Assembly (NCBI GenBank): GCA_028023455.1
Contig: JAQFVV010012420.1
Span: 9,195,194-9,259,193, forward strand
Reading direction: 5' to 3'
Origin: Epiperipatus broadwayi
Lineage: Eukaryota; Onychophora; Udeonychophora; Euonychophora; Peripatidae
DNA length: 64,000 nt
The translations under genes were made by a program, and so were the position numbers. Positions 11,885-25,039 of the stretch are shown here, piece by piece (position 1 is the stretch's first letter; each line of letters begins with the position of its first letter). The notes under the pieces were generated by a model. It had not been told where the DNA came from, did no database searches, and saw nothing but the letters and a program-made list of their open reading frames with translations.

Positions 11885-12260
11885 TACCTATGAGTCAGTC
11901 CAAAACAAAACCTGCTATACCTACTAGTGGTGTCACTGTCATTGTTAAAAAGGGTAATGGCAAAACTTCAGAGCATAAAATTAAGTTAAACTTTTAAACG
12001 GGTCTTTGTATGGTAGTCCCTTGTTACAAGAATCTTCGCCTGACAAAAGGAGGTACAATGCGATATGGCTATTAGATACTTTGGATCTAGATATTGACTA
12101 TCTACAATTCTTTATTCCAGGTGAACCACCCGTGCTGTATGATTGTAGTTATAAAACTGGCTGTTGAGGGAATAAGTATAGATGCACTTATTGATTCAGG
12201 TAGTCAAGCATCTATATGTTTATGTGATTACAAACTTGTTAGTATTTTTTATCTCAAGGG
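11885..12260 (+). pseudogene. Ty3/gypsy-like gag-pol junction and aspartic protease fragment
   Basis: The frame carrying LAVEGISIDALIDSGSQASI has the retroviral-type protease active-site motif D-S-G, preceded by a hydrophobic strand, with the following residues as in Ty3/gypsy proteases. Upstream, LDLDIDYLQFFIPGEPPVL lies in another frame, so at least one frameshift separates the parts. It is a relic with no start codon and no downstream polymerase nearby. It could belong to the same family as the pol relic at 20.7-23.5 kb, but there is no overlapping sequence to compare. Confidence 0.6.
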
Positions 12261-14298
12261 CAGGGTCTGAAGTATTCGTTAATTATTTCATTATTGTAAT
12301 CAAATTGTGTCATGGGATCCCTAATTATAAAAAAATTTAAAATTTTGTTCCCTTGGATCCAGGGATATTACAATATTATTACCCAACTCCATTTGAAGTA
12401 GATCGATTGTCATTTGTAGTGTTTTAAAAAGATAAAAAATTATATATATATATTTTTTACATATAAATTCGAAGTAAATTACATTAATAAACAATTGAAG
12501 GGACGGACAACCTGATATTTTTTTTTTGTACATCTGTTCAGAGTATGTTATTTATATTTTTTCTCTAGCTTATTATATATTATTTTGATATTATAAATTG
12601 GTTATAATGATTGACGTTTCAGTATGACATAATTTAAGGCGTGGCTAATTAGTGCGATTAAAATTAATCATATCAATAATTAAAATTTCCTATAATTTCT
12701 CAAATGTACTAAAATAAATATAGTTTAAAATTTGGTATTGGTTTTATTTAAAGGATGAAATATAGAAATATGGTTTATTAGATTTGAAAGTGGTTTAAAC
12801 TAAATTTAATCCACTTTAATTTATTGATGTTGTAAATTCTCCCAAGTATTTTTATTTTTTTTGATGGACTGATGTTAGGATATGCAAACGAAAAAAAGAT
12901 ATATTTTTTTTGGTTTGGTTGGAGATAAGTAAAGAAGAAAAAAAAAGTATGGAAGAAAAACTTCTTTTAAAATATTTTTAAAAGAAAATGAATTGGTAAT
13001 ATCAATTTTACTATTATTTAAAATTAGAGTGTGCTCATTTATTATGAACACATAAAAACTCAAAATTTCTGTCCTAAGGAACATTTGCTCCGACTCTTTT
13101 CAATTTATGGGGGGGGGGGCAATATTCATATTTATAGAATGCATTGCAATATTCAATAATACTAAGAAAAATAGTGTAATGGAAAAGAAAACGGAATATG
13201 TAAATTAAAATTCTGGTTTAATTTGAAATGTTGAGTTCAAAAGGAATATTACTAATTAAATAATATTCTTTCATATTAATCTTCATCATGCTTCGGATCT
13301 TCGTGTTGCTTGGATAAATTTTTTTTTTTTTTTTTAGTTAATGAAATTGTCAAAACTATTTGGGATTTGGACAACGTTTATAATTAAACATAAATTTATT
13401 GTCATTAGTGAAGTCCCTAAAATATATGCTCGGATAAAAATTCATTTCTTTTTTTTTTTACTAATTAAGGAATTTGTTAAAGCTTATCTGGATATATTAA
13501 CGATGTTAGGAATTAATCCTAAATTTCCAGTTATGAGTGGAATTGTGAAATTACATAGATATTATACTTTGGATATTCTTGTTGCTAAGATAAAAGTATT
13601 CGTGACATCCTTAAAGCTTATTTGGATATGTTGGCAACGTTTATAATTTATTCGAGAAAGCCAGATATTAATAGAAATGTAAAATTATATATTTGATAAA
13701 AGATAAAGAATTGACCCAAAGTTACTTATAATATTACCCTTATTTAAAATGGTGATATATTGGGTAATAATGAAACCAAGAATGATCAACTTATTTTCCA
13801 GAAGACTCTACAATTGTATAATTATATTAGGAGTTATTTGGAGATATGAAATATTCGGTGAGGTTTGTACTTCGTAAATTACTGATGATTAACTGAAGAT
13901 ATTTGGATATCTACGCTTTTCCTAGGAATATTTATAATACAATGAGAATATAGAAATGGAAAGCAAGAACTTAATATTCGAACTATAAACGCCGAATGTA
14001 TTTTAAGCATTGAGTATTATTTTGGGTATCTTGCGCACGATGGTGTGAAATCAAAGAGTGTGTGTTGGTTTTTTTTTTTTTTGTATGTTTTATATTTAAT
14101 AGTTATACATAAGTTTCATGTTATACTGGGTTGCTAATTAAAATGAAATGAGATAATGTTAATATTTGATCTTAAGAAGGGGATAGATGTTGGTCATTGA
14201 TGATTAAATTCCAACATTATTTGTTTTCAAAGGCATTAAATGATATTATAATTGTAATATTGAACTTTAATATTGTGGTGATAAAACTTATTACCATT

Positions 14299-14354
14299 TA
14301 TTCTAAAATATTAATTTTATATCATAATTCTAAAATATTAATTTTATATCATAA
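14299..14354 (+). repeat. 27 bp tandem duplication
   Basis: TTCTAAAATATTAATTTTAT followed by ATCATAA occurs twice head to tail, inside the 4.4 kb insertion. Confidence 0.85.
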
Positions 14355-16254
14355 TTTCAGAATATTTCAACAGCACGGTTAAACAATATTAGGTTCAAAA
14401 GGGGAAAGGATTTTAATAACTTGAACATAAAGTTTGTGTATTTTACTACTTGAATATGAACAATTTATAGATTGATGATGGCTGGTAGGATTCCACTAAA
14501 TTCATTGTGTCATGGTAAATATATTTATAATTTATCGTTATCATTATGAATAACAATTTAGTGAATCTGTGAGAGAGTACTAAATAAGGCTTAGTGTTCA
14601 TGGTTGATGATGGGTGGTGCTCATTTTTTTACAGCTATGAATTTCACGTTGGATGTACCTGGTTTTGCATTTTATACTGAGATTATTGTATTAGGAAGTT
14701 GTTAGTTTTTTGCAGTGTTGTGGAGATATCCGACACAATATCTTATATGGTGGTCATGATCTTAATGAATATGCTTGGATGATATGATATATTAAGGAAG
14801 TTGTTGATCTCTTATTATGTCTTTTCTTCTATCCATATAGGTGCTGATAGACACCTGGATATTTAATTCAAGTATATTCAGACATGACCCTAGACTAATA
14901 TTATTGTCGACGCAGACTTGACTCTTTAATGTCTATGTGGTGACGTTATCCTGTACATCAGGCAGTAAGTCATTGTTGTGTAAATGTTTATTGTTCATTA
15001 GTTGTTGATGATAAATAGCTTAAGGAAGGTATGTGAGGTATATTCTTACAGGTTGAATGAATATTTGTAATCCAGTTAACCTCAAATTTAATCTGCGTTA
15101 AAGTAATGTACTAAGGAAATTGTTGAAACATTTTGTAGCTGACGCTTTAATGAAACATTTTGTAGCTGTTTGTTTTATGCTTTATTAAAATAAGAAATTT
15201 CAACAACATAAATAAATATCTTATGGGAGATTAGAGAATCCATAAACAAGGGAATCAGATATGAATGTCATTCCTACTTATTAGAACCTTTGGAAAATAT
15301 GTAATTGTGATTATTTGGTATGTTAATTATGCTGATTCTTAAAATGGAATAATTTCCATAACAAGGTATTATAGCATCGAACTTATTATAATTTTTTTTT
15401 TATGAACACAAATAATGCTCACTTATATTATTTTGGGGTATCTTGGCAAGTATCAGAATTTAGATGTGGACATTAAATATTGTATTTTGTTTCAATATTT
15501 AAATTTGTTTTGTTATATGTACCATCTGTAAATAAAATGTAAATATTAGTGTAAATAAATGTTAATGTAGTCTTTGTAGTCCGCTAGTTATTGCTTTTGC
15601 ATTCATGGTTATTCCAAATTACCAATCATCAATTCAGTTAATTTCTAGCCATTACAATTTAATGGAATTGTTATCGATTACATATTTCAATTTCATTACC
15701 AATTCATCATTGCAATCATAAAAGCTGATTACCACTTACTTTTTGGGATTTGAGAAATAGGATTATTTAAATTATTTAATGAGTGATTAATAGAATCCAT
15801 TGTTATTTTCCAGTTATAATCAAATACCTATAGTATGGTTTAAGCACTGTGGTTTATGCATAATTTAATCAATAGAAAATATAATATGCTAATTGTCAAA
15901 TCAATTAATGAGCTTGTAATGTGGTATTGTTCACTATGTAAATCATTTTAATATCGCAACCAGATAAAAGATCTAAACCAGACTATTAGTTATAATGTCT
16001 CATAATTAAGCTGGTGCCTTGGCACATTGAGTGGCAATAAAATAAACCTTCTTACCTAACTTAAGTGTGCCTTGATTCGGACATATCAAAATTAAAACCC
16101 TGAGATATAGATATGAAGATATTTTATTATTTAAGTGTATCACACAAGTGATGTAGCAAATAAGGCTGGAAGTCAACAATTCTTGGTGTGCAACAATTTT
16201 GCTGATGACCGATAGTAGGGGAATAGTTTGTTACAGTTTTTGGCACCCAGCATT

Positions 16255-17575
16255 GAAAAAATAGAAAAATTTTTAGTATAATATAAAATGTCTAATACCA
16301 AATGATTGCAATAATGTACTAATAATATTGATATTTAATAAAGGTAATTAAGAAGATATTAGAAATTATAAACCTATCCATTCTATTAAAAAAATCTTTA
16401 CCAAGATAATTACAACTTGTTTATAGCAAACTTTGGATTTAAACCAATGAAAAGAACAAGTTGGATTTAAAAGTAGTTTTAGCACAGTGAATCACATTCA
16501 AGTATTGAGAAGTTATAGAAAAAACTAATGAATATGAATTGCTATTATGCTTTAAATTTATAGATTATGAAAAGGGCATTTGAATCTACAAGCATTTCCA
16601 ATGATTAAAACTATGTATCATCAAAATACAAACCAGGACATTGTCATATTCTGAAGAATGTTTATGAGCAGTGATATATGGTGATACTAACAACATTAAC
16701 ATTGATCAGAATATACAACAGGTGATTCCATATCTCCAAAACCTTTTACAGCAGTTTTGCAAGAATTATTTTGGGGATTAAAATGGGAAGATAAAGAAAT
16801 AGAAACAAATACATCTTATTTAAGCCATCTAAATTTTACAAATGATGTGATTGCTTTTGCAAATAAGACTTCAGAATTTAATGAAATATTGCAAGAATTA
16901 TAAGATGAAAGTAGGACTAAAAATAAATACTAAAAGAATAAAGTAATGTTCAATGGTTTTTCTCAGTAGAAGAAAATTAAGATTGATAATCATGAATTAG
17001 AAGTTAACAATTACAAATATGTTAGTCAAATTATTAATACAAATGAAAACATAAGGGATGAAAATTAATCATAGAATTAAAATTTGATGGAGTGTTTTGG
17101 TAGAAAACTTAACATTGAAAGGAAATATGTCTGTATTTGAAAAAGAACATTTTTAATAGATATATCTTATGAATTCTTGTTTATGGATCTGAGACTTGCA
17201 CTTAACAGAATGATAGACTTCAGACTACTCAATGAAATTCAGAAAGATGTATATTAGGAGTAACAAGAAGGAATTGAAGTGAATTAGTTGTCTATGAGAA
17301 CAAACAGATATCACTGACATCATTGAAAGAATTAAAAGACTGAAATTGAGGTAGATTGGACATATTACAAGAAAACATGATAATAGATGGATAGTTGAAG
17401 TCTTAAACTGGATCCTAAGAGATTGCAAAAGACTTAGAAAAAGATTACATGTAAAATGGATCAGTGTGAAGTTTGTTAATATTATGAAAAGCTATGGATC
17501 AGAGAAATTGGATTAAATTTACAAAGACCTTCATACTAAAATGGACTGATAATAATTGAAAATAATATTATATGA
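16255..17575 (+). pseudogene. RTE-type LINE relic, 3' part of the interrupted copy
   Basis: The copy resumes where 11865 stopped. It reads through the RT (NYKPIHSI-like, FKFIDYEKG with motif A damaged, [20 protein letters not shown] with motif B damaged, SHLNFTNDVIAFANK at 16821 with the catalytic FADD replaced by FTND). It then covers the thumb/C-terminal region (LAYGSETCT-like) and ends in a TGATGATGATATT tail at ~17575. Stops and indels are frequent. Orientation and order match the 5' half at 10.1-11.9 kb, supporting one original insertion. Confidence 0.85.
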
Positions 17576-19086
17576 TGATGATATTTAAACATTAAAATAT
17601 CATTAGTTAGGCAAATTAGTATCTTCAAACCTTGTCAAACTCTTCCTTGGCACACAGCATGCTGAAATGTATGCAGTGTAACAAAAATTAACTTTTAAAG
17701 ATATAAATATTCTTATAATATAGTTTGAAATTTAAACTATTTCAAAATTTTATTACTTTTACAGACAATCTACAATACTTACTATCCACAAACAGAAAGT
17801 TTCAGTAAATGCTTTAGGAAAAAGTTATTATTTATAAAACCAGAATAATATAATATGTGTATATACTATGTATATATTTAAGCAGTAATACCATAAATGA
17901 AGTAGACTATTTCTCGTAAATATTTTTACTATATACAAATATAATTTTTACTATTGTGCATATAATTATGAAAACTGTACAAAAAGGTTGATAAACAAAA
18001 AAGGTTTCATTGTAACTGCCATGTCATCTGGCAAATTTATGACAATTCCTTCCCTTATACTTCTAAACTAAGATATTATCCATGGAGGAAATAGCAATAT
18101 CGATTCATATTCTCAAATCTGCCCGACCATATGGTAAGAGTGAAACAAGTATAGCAATCTTGATGTAGACAACAAAACAATTGAATGTCAACTGTTATCA
18201 CAAAAAATGCTGTACACTCTACCAATATTGTAGTAACTGAGTGATAATAATAGAAATCTTGCACACTATTTTGTTCAAAGATAAAACCAACTATGGATTC
18301 AACTATTTTTATCAAGGTATCCAGGTAGCACATTCTACTTACAGTTGATAAAAGATCAATAACCTTTTCATGTGTCCTTTTTCTCAACATAATCATATGG
18401 TTTTTCACACCACCATAATTTAAGATTATTACTAAATAATGCTTGTGGTAAACCATGAAGCCAAATCATAAAGAAAAACAATATTATAACTTTTAATCAT
18501 AGTTCATACTTCTCTAGCAGACTGTATGTATGCTCATATAAATGGGTGTATGTATATATTGAAAAGAAGGCAAAATTATTCAAGCTACATCATTTTCAGC
18601 AATTTCTGGTAAATATAAATTTCTCAAACATATATACATATATAATTAAAATAGTAATAATTACCACAGAATGAAAATAATTTTTTGTTCAACATTGTGA
18701 ATTTATATATTCACTTGAAAGAAATAAAAATAGCATTTGTTTAAAAGAGGACAATACAGAACTTTTTTCTTTCTCCAAGTGTAAGTCTAGACCTTTTTTT
18801 TAAAGAAAAGGTTACTGCCTTATATATATATTTATATGTTTAATAAGTGTAATAAATGATTTATCATGACAAAAAAAAAAACAGACCCTTTGAAATAATA
18901 ATAAAATGAATATTTACAAGAATTTAATAATTCTTCATGGGAATAAAAAAAATATTAAATTTAGGAAATCTATTAGCAAACTATCAACAGTACCGCAAGA
19001 CTTTAATTAAATTCCTATAAGAAATCACGCATACTTATGCCATAAATTTTATATATAAGCACATACATGCATAATCACAAATTAAA
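17576..19086. other. Region downstream of HIKESHI; probable 3' UTR and intergenic DNA
   Basis: AT-rich sequence following the HIKESHI stop codon in its direction of transcription. Several AATAAA/ATTAAA-like hexamers occur on the minus strand, but none is clearly the polyadenylation site. The only long frame is 18076-18456 (separate entry). Confidence 0.4.
18076..18456 (-). other. Unassigned 126-codon open frame downstream of HIKESHI
   Basis: A minus-strand ATG frame, less AT-rich than its surroundings. It starts 631 bp beyond the HIKESHI stop, on the same strand. The product would be rich in Cys, Tyr, His and hydrophobic residues (YYYHSVTTILVECTAFFVIT), with no signal peptide or motif that I recognise. 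It may be part of a long HIKESHI 3' UTR, the end of another gene, or chance. I assign no function. Confidence 0.2.
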
Positions 19087-19403
19087 TTAATTTTTCCAAA
19101 AGTTGGGATTTTGAGACAATCGTCTTTGAAAATTAACAAACCATTGTTGTAAAATACTTAAAGGCACAAAATTTTCTGTCAAGCTGATATTAGTATCAGA
19201 AATGGCAAAGCTAGATGCATAATTAAAAAAATTTTCAAGCATTTTCGTAGTAAACTCTGTAAAAGAATCTATACTTTGAACAGAATTAGAATCTGGTGTC
19301 TGAAAAGTTATTTGATTTAGTGGTTCCACTGATATTCCTATTTGAGCAACATGACTTATTTGTTGAAAAGGCTGTCCAAACGGATTCATTGTTGACAGTT
19401 CAC
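19087..19403 (-). CDS. HIKESHI: HIKESHI (OPI10 homolog), terminal coding exon
   Basis: HIKESHI carries Hsp70 into the nucleus during heat stress and contacts FG nucleoporins; this is known from the animal family. This exon encodes the C-terminal half, about 105 residues. After a TTATTAG acceptor it reads GELSTMNPFGQPFQQ, HVAQIGISVEPLNQ, SVQSIDSFTEFTTKMLENFF, NYASSFAIS and NFQRRLSQNPNFWKN, then TAA. These match the vertebrate protein block for block (VAQIGISVE, SVDSFTQFTQKML, ENFQRRLAQNP). The acceptor splits a Gly codon that is completed by the last G of exon 3. Its internal ATG at 19389 is not the start. The exon is intact, with no frameshift, so the gene is probably functional. Confidence 0.95.
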
Positions 19404-20690
19404 CTAATAAAGAAGAAAAAAAGTCACTAAAAATATATTAGAAATTAAAACCATAAATATTAAAATTCATATATGAAAATATAATACAACAAAGTACTGT
19501 GCTTATGACTAGTTTGAATTCCAAACTGGATAAAATTTGGAAATTTTTTTTCGATTTTTATCAGGAGTAGAACTTTTCTTTCAAGTAGGTGAACCATAGC
19601 TAACCAGCCAATATTGACCTACAAAATAGATTGGAAAAAATGCTCATTACTCAGCAATTAGCGAATAATGCTTTCTCCATCACTGTTTCTTTACAAGAGG
19701 CATTATTAATAATGAAGACATCCTCCTGCGAGCTTTTAAAGGTGTTTTATTTATCAACATAAATAATAAAATTCTCAATTTCCTTAAATAATACTTTTAA
19801 GTCAATATATAATTTTAGTTTCAACATTACACAGAATAAGATACATTTTCAAAAGATGCCAATCTGGCTTTCAATACTTTTGTATTAAATTCATAGCTAA
19901 TGTTGAATTGAACATTGATTCAAGTGTGAAACTTTAATTAGAAATGAACCATGGTTTTTTTAATTCCTCACGCATAATGCTGAGACTATCAGGCTTAAAT
20001 ATATTGCCTATTTCTCTTTCATGATTTAAAAAGACTAAATAATAATTAGGATCTATTTTTGAACTATTTTAGTGGTAAACATATTGTTTGATTTTTGTAT
20101 TTAAATATAAACGACAATATAATAAAAAATCTAATCAGTTTTTTTGTTTTTAATGCAATGTTTTATGTGTGTGTGTATATATGTAATGTAGGCAAATATG
20201 TATATATTGTAACAACCTTTAGCTGATGAACTGATGTATTTATGTAATAAAAGTTACTTTATACTATTAGATATAAATTATTCATTTGAAGATTTAATTT
20301 ACCATGTGTTATATACTGCAGTTATAATTATTATCTTATATTTATGGATTTGCAATCCTGATTTTTAGGAAGTCATTTTTTTTAAAAAAATAGAATACTA
20401 TGATAAAATTATGTACATGATGCTATGTCTTAGCTCGCTAATCCCTGAAGTAAGAATAACAAATTTAGTATGGAATATTATTTTCTTGAGGACACAAAGA
20501 ACACAGTGACTCAGACTTCAATTTATACAATTTAATATACATATTAATTTATACTATATAATCTAGATATATGAATCAAAATGCTATTCTAATGTATATA
20601 TTCCAATCACAGTTAATTAGGAATATAAAATCTTTCACCTATTAAGTCTATTTACTAATATTAAAATGCTGAAGACAGTACATTTACCTT
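19404..20690. other. HIKESHI intron, AT-rich, nothing recognised
   Basis: First part of the 25.5 kb intron between exon 3 and the terminal exon. No coding or structured repeat seen. Confidence 0.5.
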
Positions 20691-21230
20691 TACCATCATC
20701 ACTGTTCTTTAAGCCCAGCAGTTCTTAAGGCATTTAAAATAGTAATAAAATACGGGTGATCTGTTATAATCCTAGTAGGCTTACTGACCTTCAAGACCAG
20801 AGATCCTGGAAATAAGACATACCCCGCTAGTTCTTTCCACTCTTTCACTTGTCACATGGTTGTCTAGAAGACAACAGCACGTTGCTTTTTTCCCTAGTTC
20901 TTTCCACTCTTTCACATGCTTTTTTCCACAGTTTATATACTTTCAGTCCTTTTATTTTCTGGAGTAATTAATCTCATTGAGGAAAATCCAAGTGGTGGGT
21001 GTATTAACAGTTTAATCTTGCCTCTGTTAATGTAATTAGTATTTTAATTCGTACTAATTAAATTTCCTCCATTATTTGATATTTATCTTTCCTTATATAT
21101 ATAATAATTACAGTACACAATAATTTTTAATTAAATATTTTATATTACAGCAATTCAATTAATCTGATTGCAGCTGTTTATTATTTATTTATTTCCTCTC
21201 TATAAATTAGTTTCAGAACTTATTAAAATA
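20691..21230 (-). repeat. Possible LTR/3' end of the Ty3/gypsy relic
   Basis: Less AT-rich than its surroundings and directly downstream (minus direction) of the integrase relic, where an LTR is expected. The segment CTAGTTCTTTCCACTCTTTCAC occurs twice (about 20829 and 20895) as a short direct repeat. LTR ends could not be fixed because no second LTR was found. Confidence 0.3.
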
Positions 21231-22440
21231 TGTTGGAGTCTGGGTGATCTATGTTCTTCTCATGGTTCCATGGGTACCTCATTTTGCATTTCTGTTACTG
21301 CTTCAGCTTCACTACATTCTAAATGAGTCTGTTTCTTCTCTTGTCTTCGTTAAGCAGGTTTTAGTCATTTTTCTCTATCATTTAATAGTATCACTGGAAA
21401 CTGGATGTCTTCTATGACTCATCGGTGGACATGGTTTATATGTCTCTGATATTCTATTCCATTCTGTATTTGAATGGTTAGTATTTGTTTGGTTTGGTGG
21501 TGATTATACCTTTAATCCACTTGTTTTTGATCAGATTGTGTACCCAAACTTTATCATCTATTTCATATATGTTGCCTTCGCTATTAAACTAAAAGTGTGC
21601 GTTCATTTTTGGAAGTAACATTGCTAGTTTTATATACATTTACATGTAACCATCAACAGCATGGAATGTTGATGTAACATAGTGTCATATAAAGCTTCTT
21701 GCATGTTATTATTATTAGTCTTTCTCAGAATCTTTTTTTTTTTTTGAACAGTTTTCTCAACCAGGCCATTTGATTCAAGATGCTGTGAGAAATAAAAATG
21801 TTTGATTCCTTTATTTTTTTTAAGAAATCTTCCATTTCTTGAGTAGTAAATCTAGCATCATTATCAGAAGCAATTACTTCTGGTAATCCGTGGCATGAAA
21901 AACTGCATTCAAACCTTGTATGGTTTCATTTTCACGATGCAATACTCCGCCCATTTAGAGTATGCATCTACAAGTATGATGGTCCATGTGAAGTCTCTGC
22001 TACAGTGTATAATCTTTAGGTTTCATACTCATTTCAGACTAACAAGCCGTACATTTCTTAATGTCTAAAGTTATCTTTGGCCATCAGACATAGCTATGTG
22101 CTTAAATTTACGCATGCACAACTGGATAGCCTTCATGCAAGTCTTAAAACATTTTCTCTACACTCTGTAGGTATTACTATCCTATTACCCATCAACATCT
22201 TTACTGAGTGATAACTTGTCATTATTTGTCCAAAAAGCAAGTGCAAGACATTATGGTTTCTTAAGTGACTAGCCATTTCTAATCCAGCTATCAGCAGCTG
22301 GTACTCTTTATCAGCCCTTGTCCATTTTGGTGCTGCATTACTGTTTAAAATGTCTAACTGTAAGACATCTATATAATTAATTTCTACACCTGGATTTCTA
22401 GACAAAGCATTGACATGTGAAATCTCTTTCCCTTTCTTAC
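21231..22440 (-). pseudogene. Ty3/gypsy integrase relic
   Basis: In the minus direction after RNase H come a tether region (KGKEISHVNALSRNPG near 22400) and the zinc-binding domain in broken frames (LHEGYPV, then SYV-WPKITLDIKKC). The core follows: VDAYSKWAE near 21960 and LPEVIASDNDARFTTQEM near 21880-21820, with the central D of the DDE triad in SDND. Then comes SQHLESNGLVEKTVQ near 21745, holding the E position region. Stops and frameshifts are frequent, so it is non-functional. The arrangement RT-RNaseH-IN is that of Ty3/gypsy pol. Confidence 0.8.
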
Positions 22441-23411
22441 ATGACAGCTGGGAATTGTATGAGGCCAATATATTTCTCCACCGTAACATGTGGATTCAAA
22501 TGGTCAGGCTCTAGCTTATCATTCACTAATATTCCCAATAACGGCTTACGATCGATTACTATGTGAAAAGTTCTACTCAATATATATTGGTGAAATTTCT
22601 TTAAGCCAAATATAATAGCCAAGGCTTCTTTGTCAATCAGCTATAGTTTTTCTCAGCTTTAGAAAGGCTCCTTGATGTATAGGGTGAGTCATTCACCATT
22701 TGTAACATGGATGACATAAGACTGCCCCCACACCCTTTTCTAAGGCATCTGTTGGTAAGCACAATTCAAAATTCTTATCAAAATGAACCAGTAATTTGTC
22801 TGAGGACAGCAGGGCTTTGGTTTGTATAAAAGCTTCCTCATGTATTTTTAACCATTGCCACTTTTGATTTTTCTTTAATAATTCATACAGAGGCTTTGCT
22901 ACTTTAGCCTTATTCTTTAGAAAGAGTTTGAAATAGTCTATTAAACCCAGAAATACCTGGAGTTTTTTAACATTTCTTGGATTAGATGCATTTTCCATAG
23001 TTTTTACTTTCTTGGGTCTTGTCTAAGACTATATGCCCTGGAAATATGAATTCCTTTGTATTCCACATGCTTTCTGAACTTTTAATTTGACTCCAAATCT
23101 CTGCAATTTCTTGCATAAAGTCTTTGACAAAGCAACTCTTCTGAGCATGCTATTGTGGGTCATCAAAGTAAGGTATTACGTTTGCTTAAAATATATTTGA
23201 TGCCATTAAAATACTGAATAGTAGACGAATGCATTTTAAAGAATTCCACAGAGGTTGTTAGCATTAATATTTCCATTGACTTGTTCATCACTGATATTTG
23301 GTGAAAAGCAGAATTTACATCCAGTTTCACAAAATGTGATACATTCCTTTTCTTGGAAGACCCCTCCCCCTTAACTATGTACAAGATTAATAGAAAAGAA
23401 CATTTACGCAA
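22437..23411 (-). pseudogene. Ty3/gypsy reverse transcriptase and RNase H relic
   Basis: Three frames in order on the minus strand. 23163-23411 holds FVKLDVNSAFHQISV, the RT motif A region with its catalytic D. 22693-22998 holds NVKKLQVFLGLIDYFKLFLK, the RT thumb, followed by the RNase H start LPTDALEKGVGAVL, where the usual D-A-S reads D-A-L. 22437-22622 holds AIIFGLKKFHQYILSRTFHI and VIDRKPLLGIL, the RNase H H-x-x-x-D-x-K-PL region. The YxDD box is not found in an open frame (the 3' part of RT near 23000-23160 is broken). It lies in a HIKESHI intron in the same orientation as the gene. Confidence 0.85.
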
Positions 23412-25030
23412 GAATATTAGTCATTCATACTGAATAAACAACATAAATTCTGTTCTGTAGCAAGTGCATGTTTTTTAATATCAATACTAAATAAAATCTT
23501 AGCTTTATTCCATATTGTAGTAAGGATTCTGATAGTAATACCTAATGTCATGTCACTATGGAGGGTACCTAAATTTTATTTAATAAAATAAAAAATTTGT
23601 CTAACTTAACCTTCCTCCCTGCACTTTCATTTTAATTACAGTGGATTTTTCCAAGTTGTAAAAATTTAGCTTGAGAAATAAAAAAAAAAATACAGAATTC
23701 TACAAACAGTATATAAAATAAAATAAAATTACACAACAAATTAATACTTTCTTCAAGTTATCTTGCATAATGGTTGTGAATTAGGCAACCAATGTCTCAG
23801 ATACAGTTCATCGCTGTTCCAGTCATACTTCTATGGCAAGTCACACATTCCTCACAGACTCCTCGGTGACATATTTGGAATGATGTTATTTTCATCTTCT
23901 GTTGTTGTTTTCATTATGTATCAATCTGGACACTTCAGACAGGGTATTTGATGTTTCAGCAGGTGTTAGGCAATTGAATATTAAACCATCGTGCTTCCTA
24001 TAGTCAGGGCTGACAACACTTAGCCCTGACACTATTGAATTAGCTGGAGAACATTGTTTTGTAGTTCATAAACAATTAAAATTTTCTTAATTCAGTGTTT
24101 GTTATTCAATTATTCCATCATTTATATATATAATTATACTGATGACATTCTATTTTGTAATTTTATTCATATTTGAAGAATAGTGCTGTCCTTTTTTATT
24201 TTAAATGTCTATTTAAATCAGTTCAATTATTTTATCCAATTGCACAAATCTATTAGAATTCTTTTTGTTTAAATATTGGCTGCAGTTTCTTGTAATTCGC
24301 ATTACAACAACCAAACAAATAATTTGAAGTATTCAAATAAGTTGTCCATGTTCTCTAAGATTCGAACATTTGATTCCCAGAGGTTGTTGTTATACAGCTT
24401 TTGCATTCTTTGAAAATACTAAGGGAAATGAACTGGGTTTGTTTTTATACTTGGCCTCGGTTTCCGTTGTATAGTATATTTGCATTTTATTTCCTTTTCC
24501 ATTGCTGTGTGAACCCTATTGTTGCGTATATTATAACGATTATAAGCAAAATAAAATTATGTCATAGAATTATGCTTTCATCTTCCGCATTTGGTTACCT
24601 AGTGACTGGTTTGACATTGGGTCGTTACCATGCTTACTTAGTCTAAGTCTTTTATAATGACATACAATACACTGACATTGAATTCATTGTTTGTATGCAT
24701 ATATTAATACAATTTCTTTTTAATTGAAGTTTTCATCTTTCTAATAGATAAGTGAAACTAATTTGCTATAATATTTCCTTAATATAGTTAAAAATAAAGG
24801 TTTGTTACATCTGTACATATATGTGTATGTTTATTTACTCCATAAATGAAAATACAGGCTTAACCACCTACTAATTAAATTTACATTAAAAATGAGTTTG
24901 ATTTGGTGATGAGGGTGAACAAAGGTTAAATTGTAAGCTACCCTTACACTAACAATGCCCATATTTTCTACCTGATTGTGCTGGACTTTTAACCATGTTT
25001 ACACCACTTTCTTTCCTTGTAATTTTTAAC
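23412..25030. other. Intron; possible upstream remnants of the gypsy element, otherwise unassigned
   Basis: A 9 bp inverted repeat, GTCAGGGCT / AGCCCTGAC, lies at 24003-24011 and 24022-24030 and contains TGTTGTCAGCCCTGAC on the minus strand, an LTR-start-like sequence. A frame at 24401-24646 encodes a hydrophobic stretch (HCCVNPIVAYIITI) that resembles a seventh transmembrane helix only by chance-level similarity. No gene is supported. Confidence 0.35.
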
Positions 25031-25039
25031 ATATGTCAA

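Larger units (their letters stand above)
11866..16254 (+). mobile_element. ~4.4 kb insertion in the RTE, with a Ty3/gypsy-type protease fragment
   Basis: The flanking RTE halves are collinear, so this block is younger than the RTE copy. Its left end contains LTR-retrotransposon coding remnants: SGVTVIVKKGNGKTS near 11925, and an aspartic protease signature GISIDALIDSGSQASICLCD at ~12165-12224, with the catalytic D-S-G. No RT or integrase follows. From 12.3 to 16.2 kb I see only non-coding sequence with a slight excess of G over C on the plus strand. The right end is TTACAGTTTTTGGCACCCAGC, which resembles an LTR end next to a primer-binding site. I saw no matching left LTR, so the element is rearranged or of another class. 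Confidence 0.55.

Noticed and set aside
13341-13646. 101-codon frame in the 4.4 kb insertion as a gene
   Set aside because: Starts in AT-rich sequence, includes poly-Phe from a T run, has internal short repeats, and matches no retroelement protein.
24401-24646. Open frame with HCCVNPIVAYIITI as a GPCR seventh helix
   Set aside because: Only a short hydrophobic resemblance; no other receptor segments or splice context nearby.
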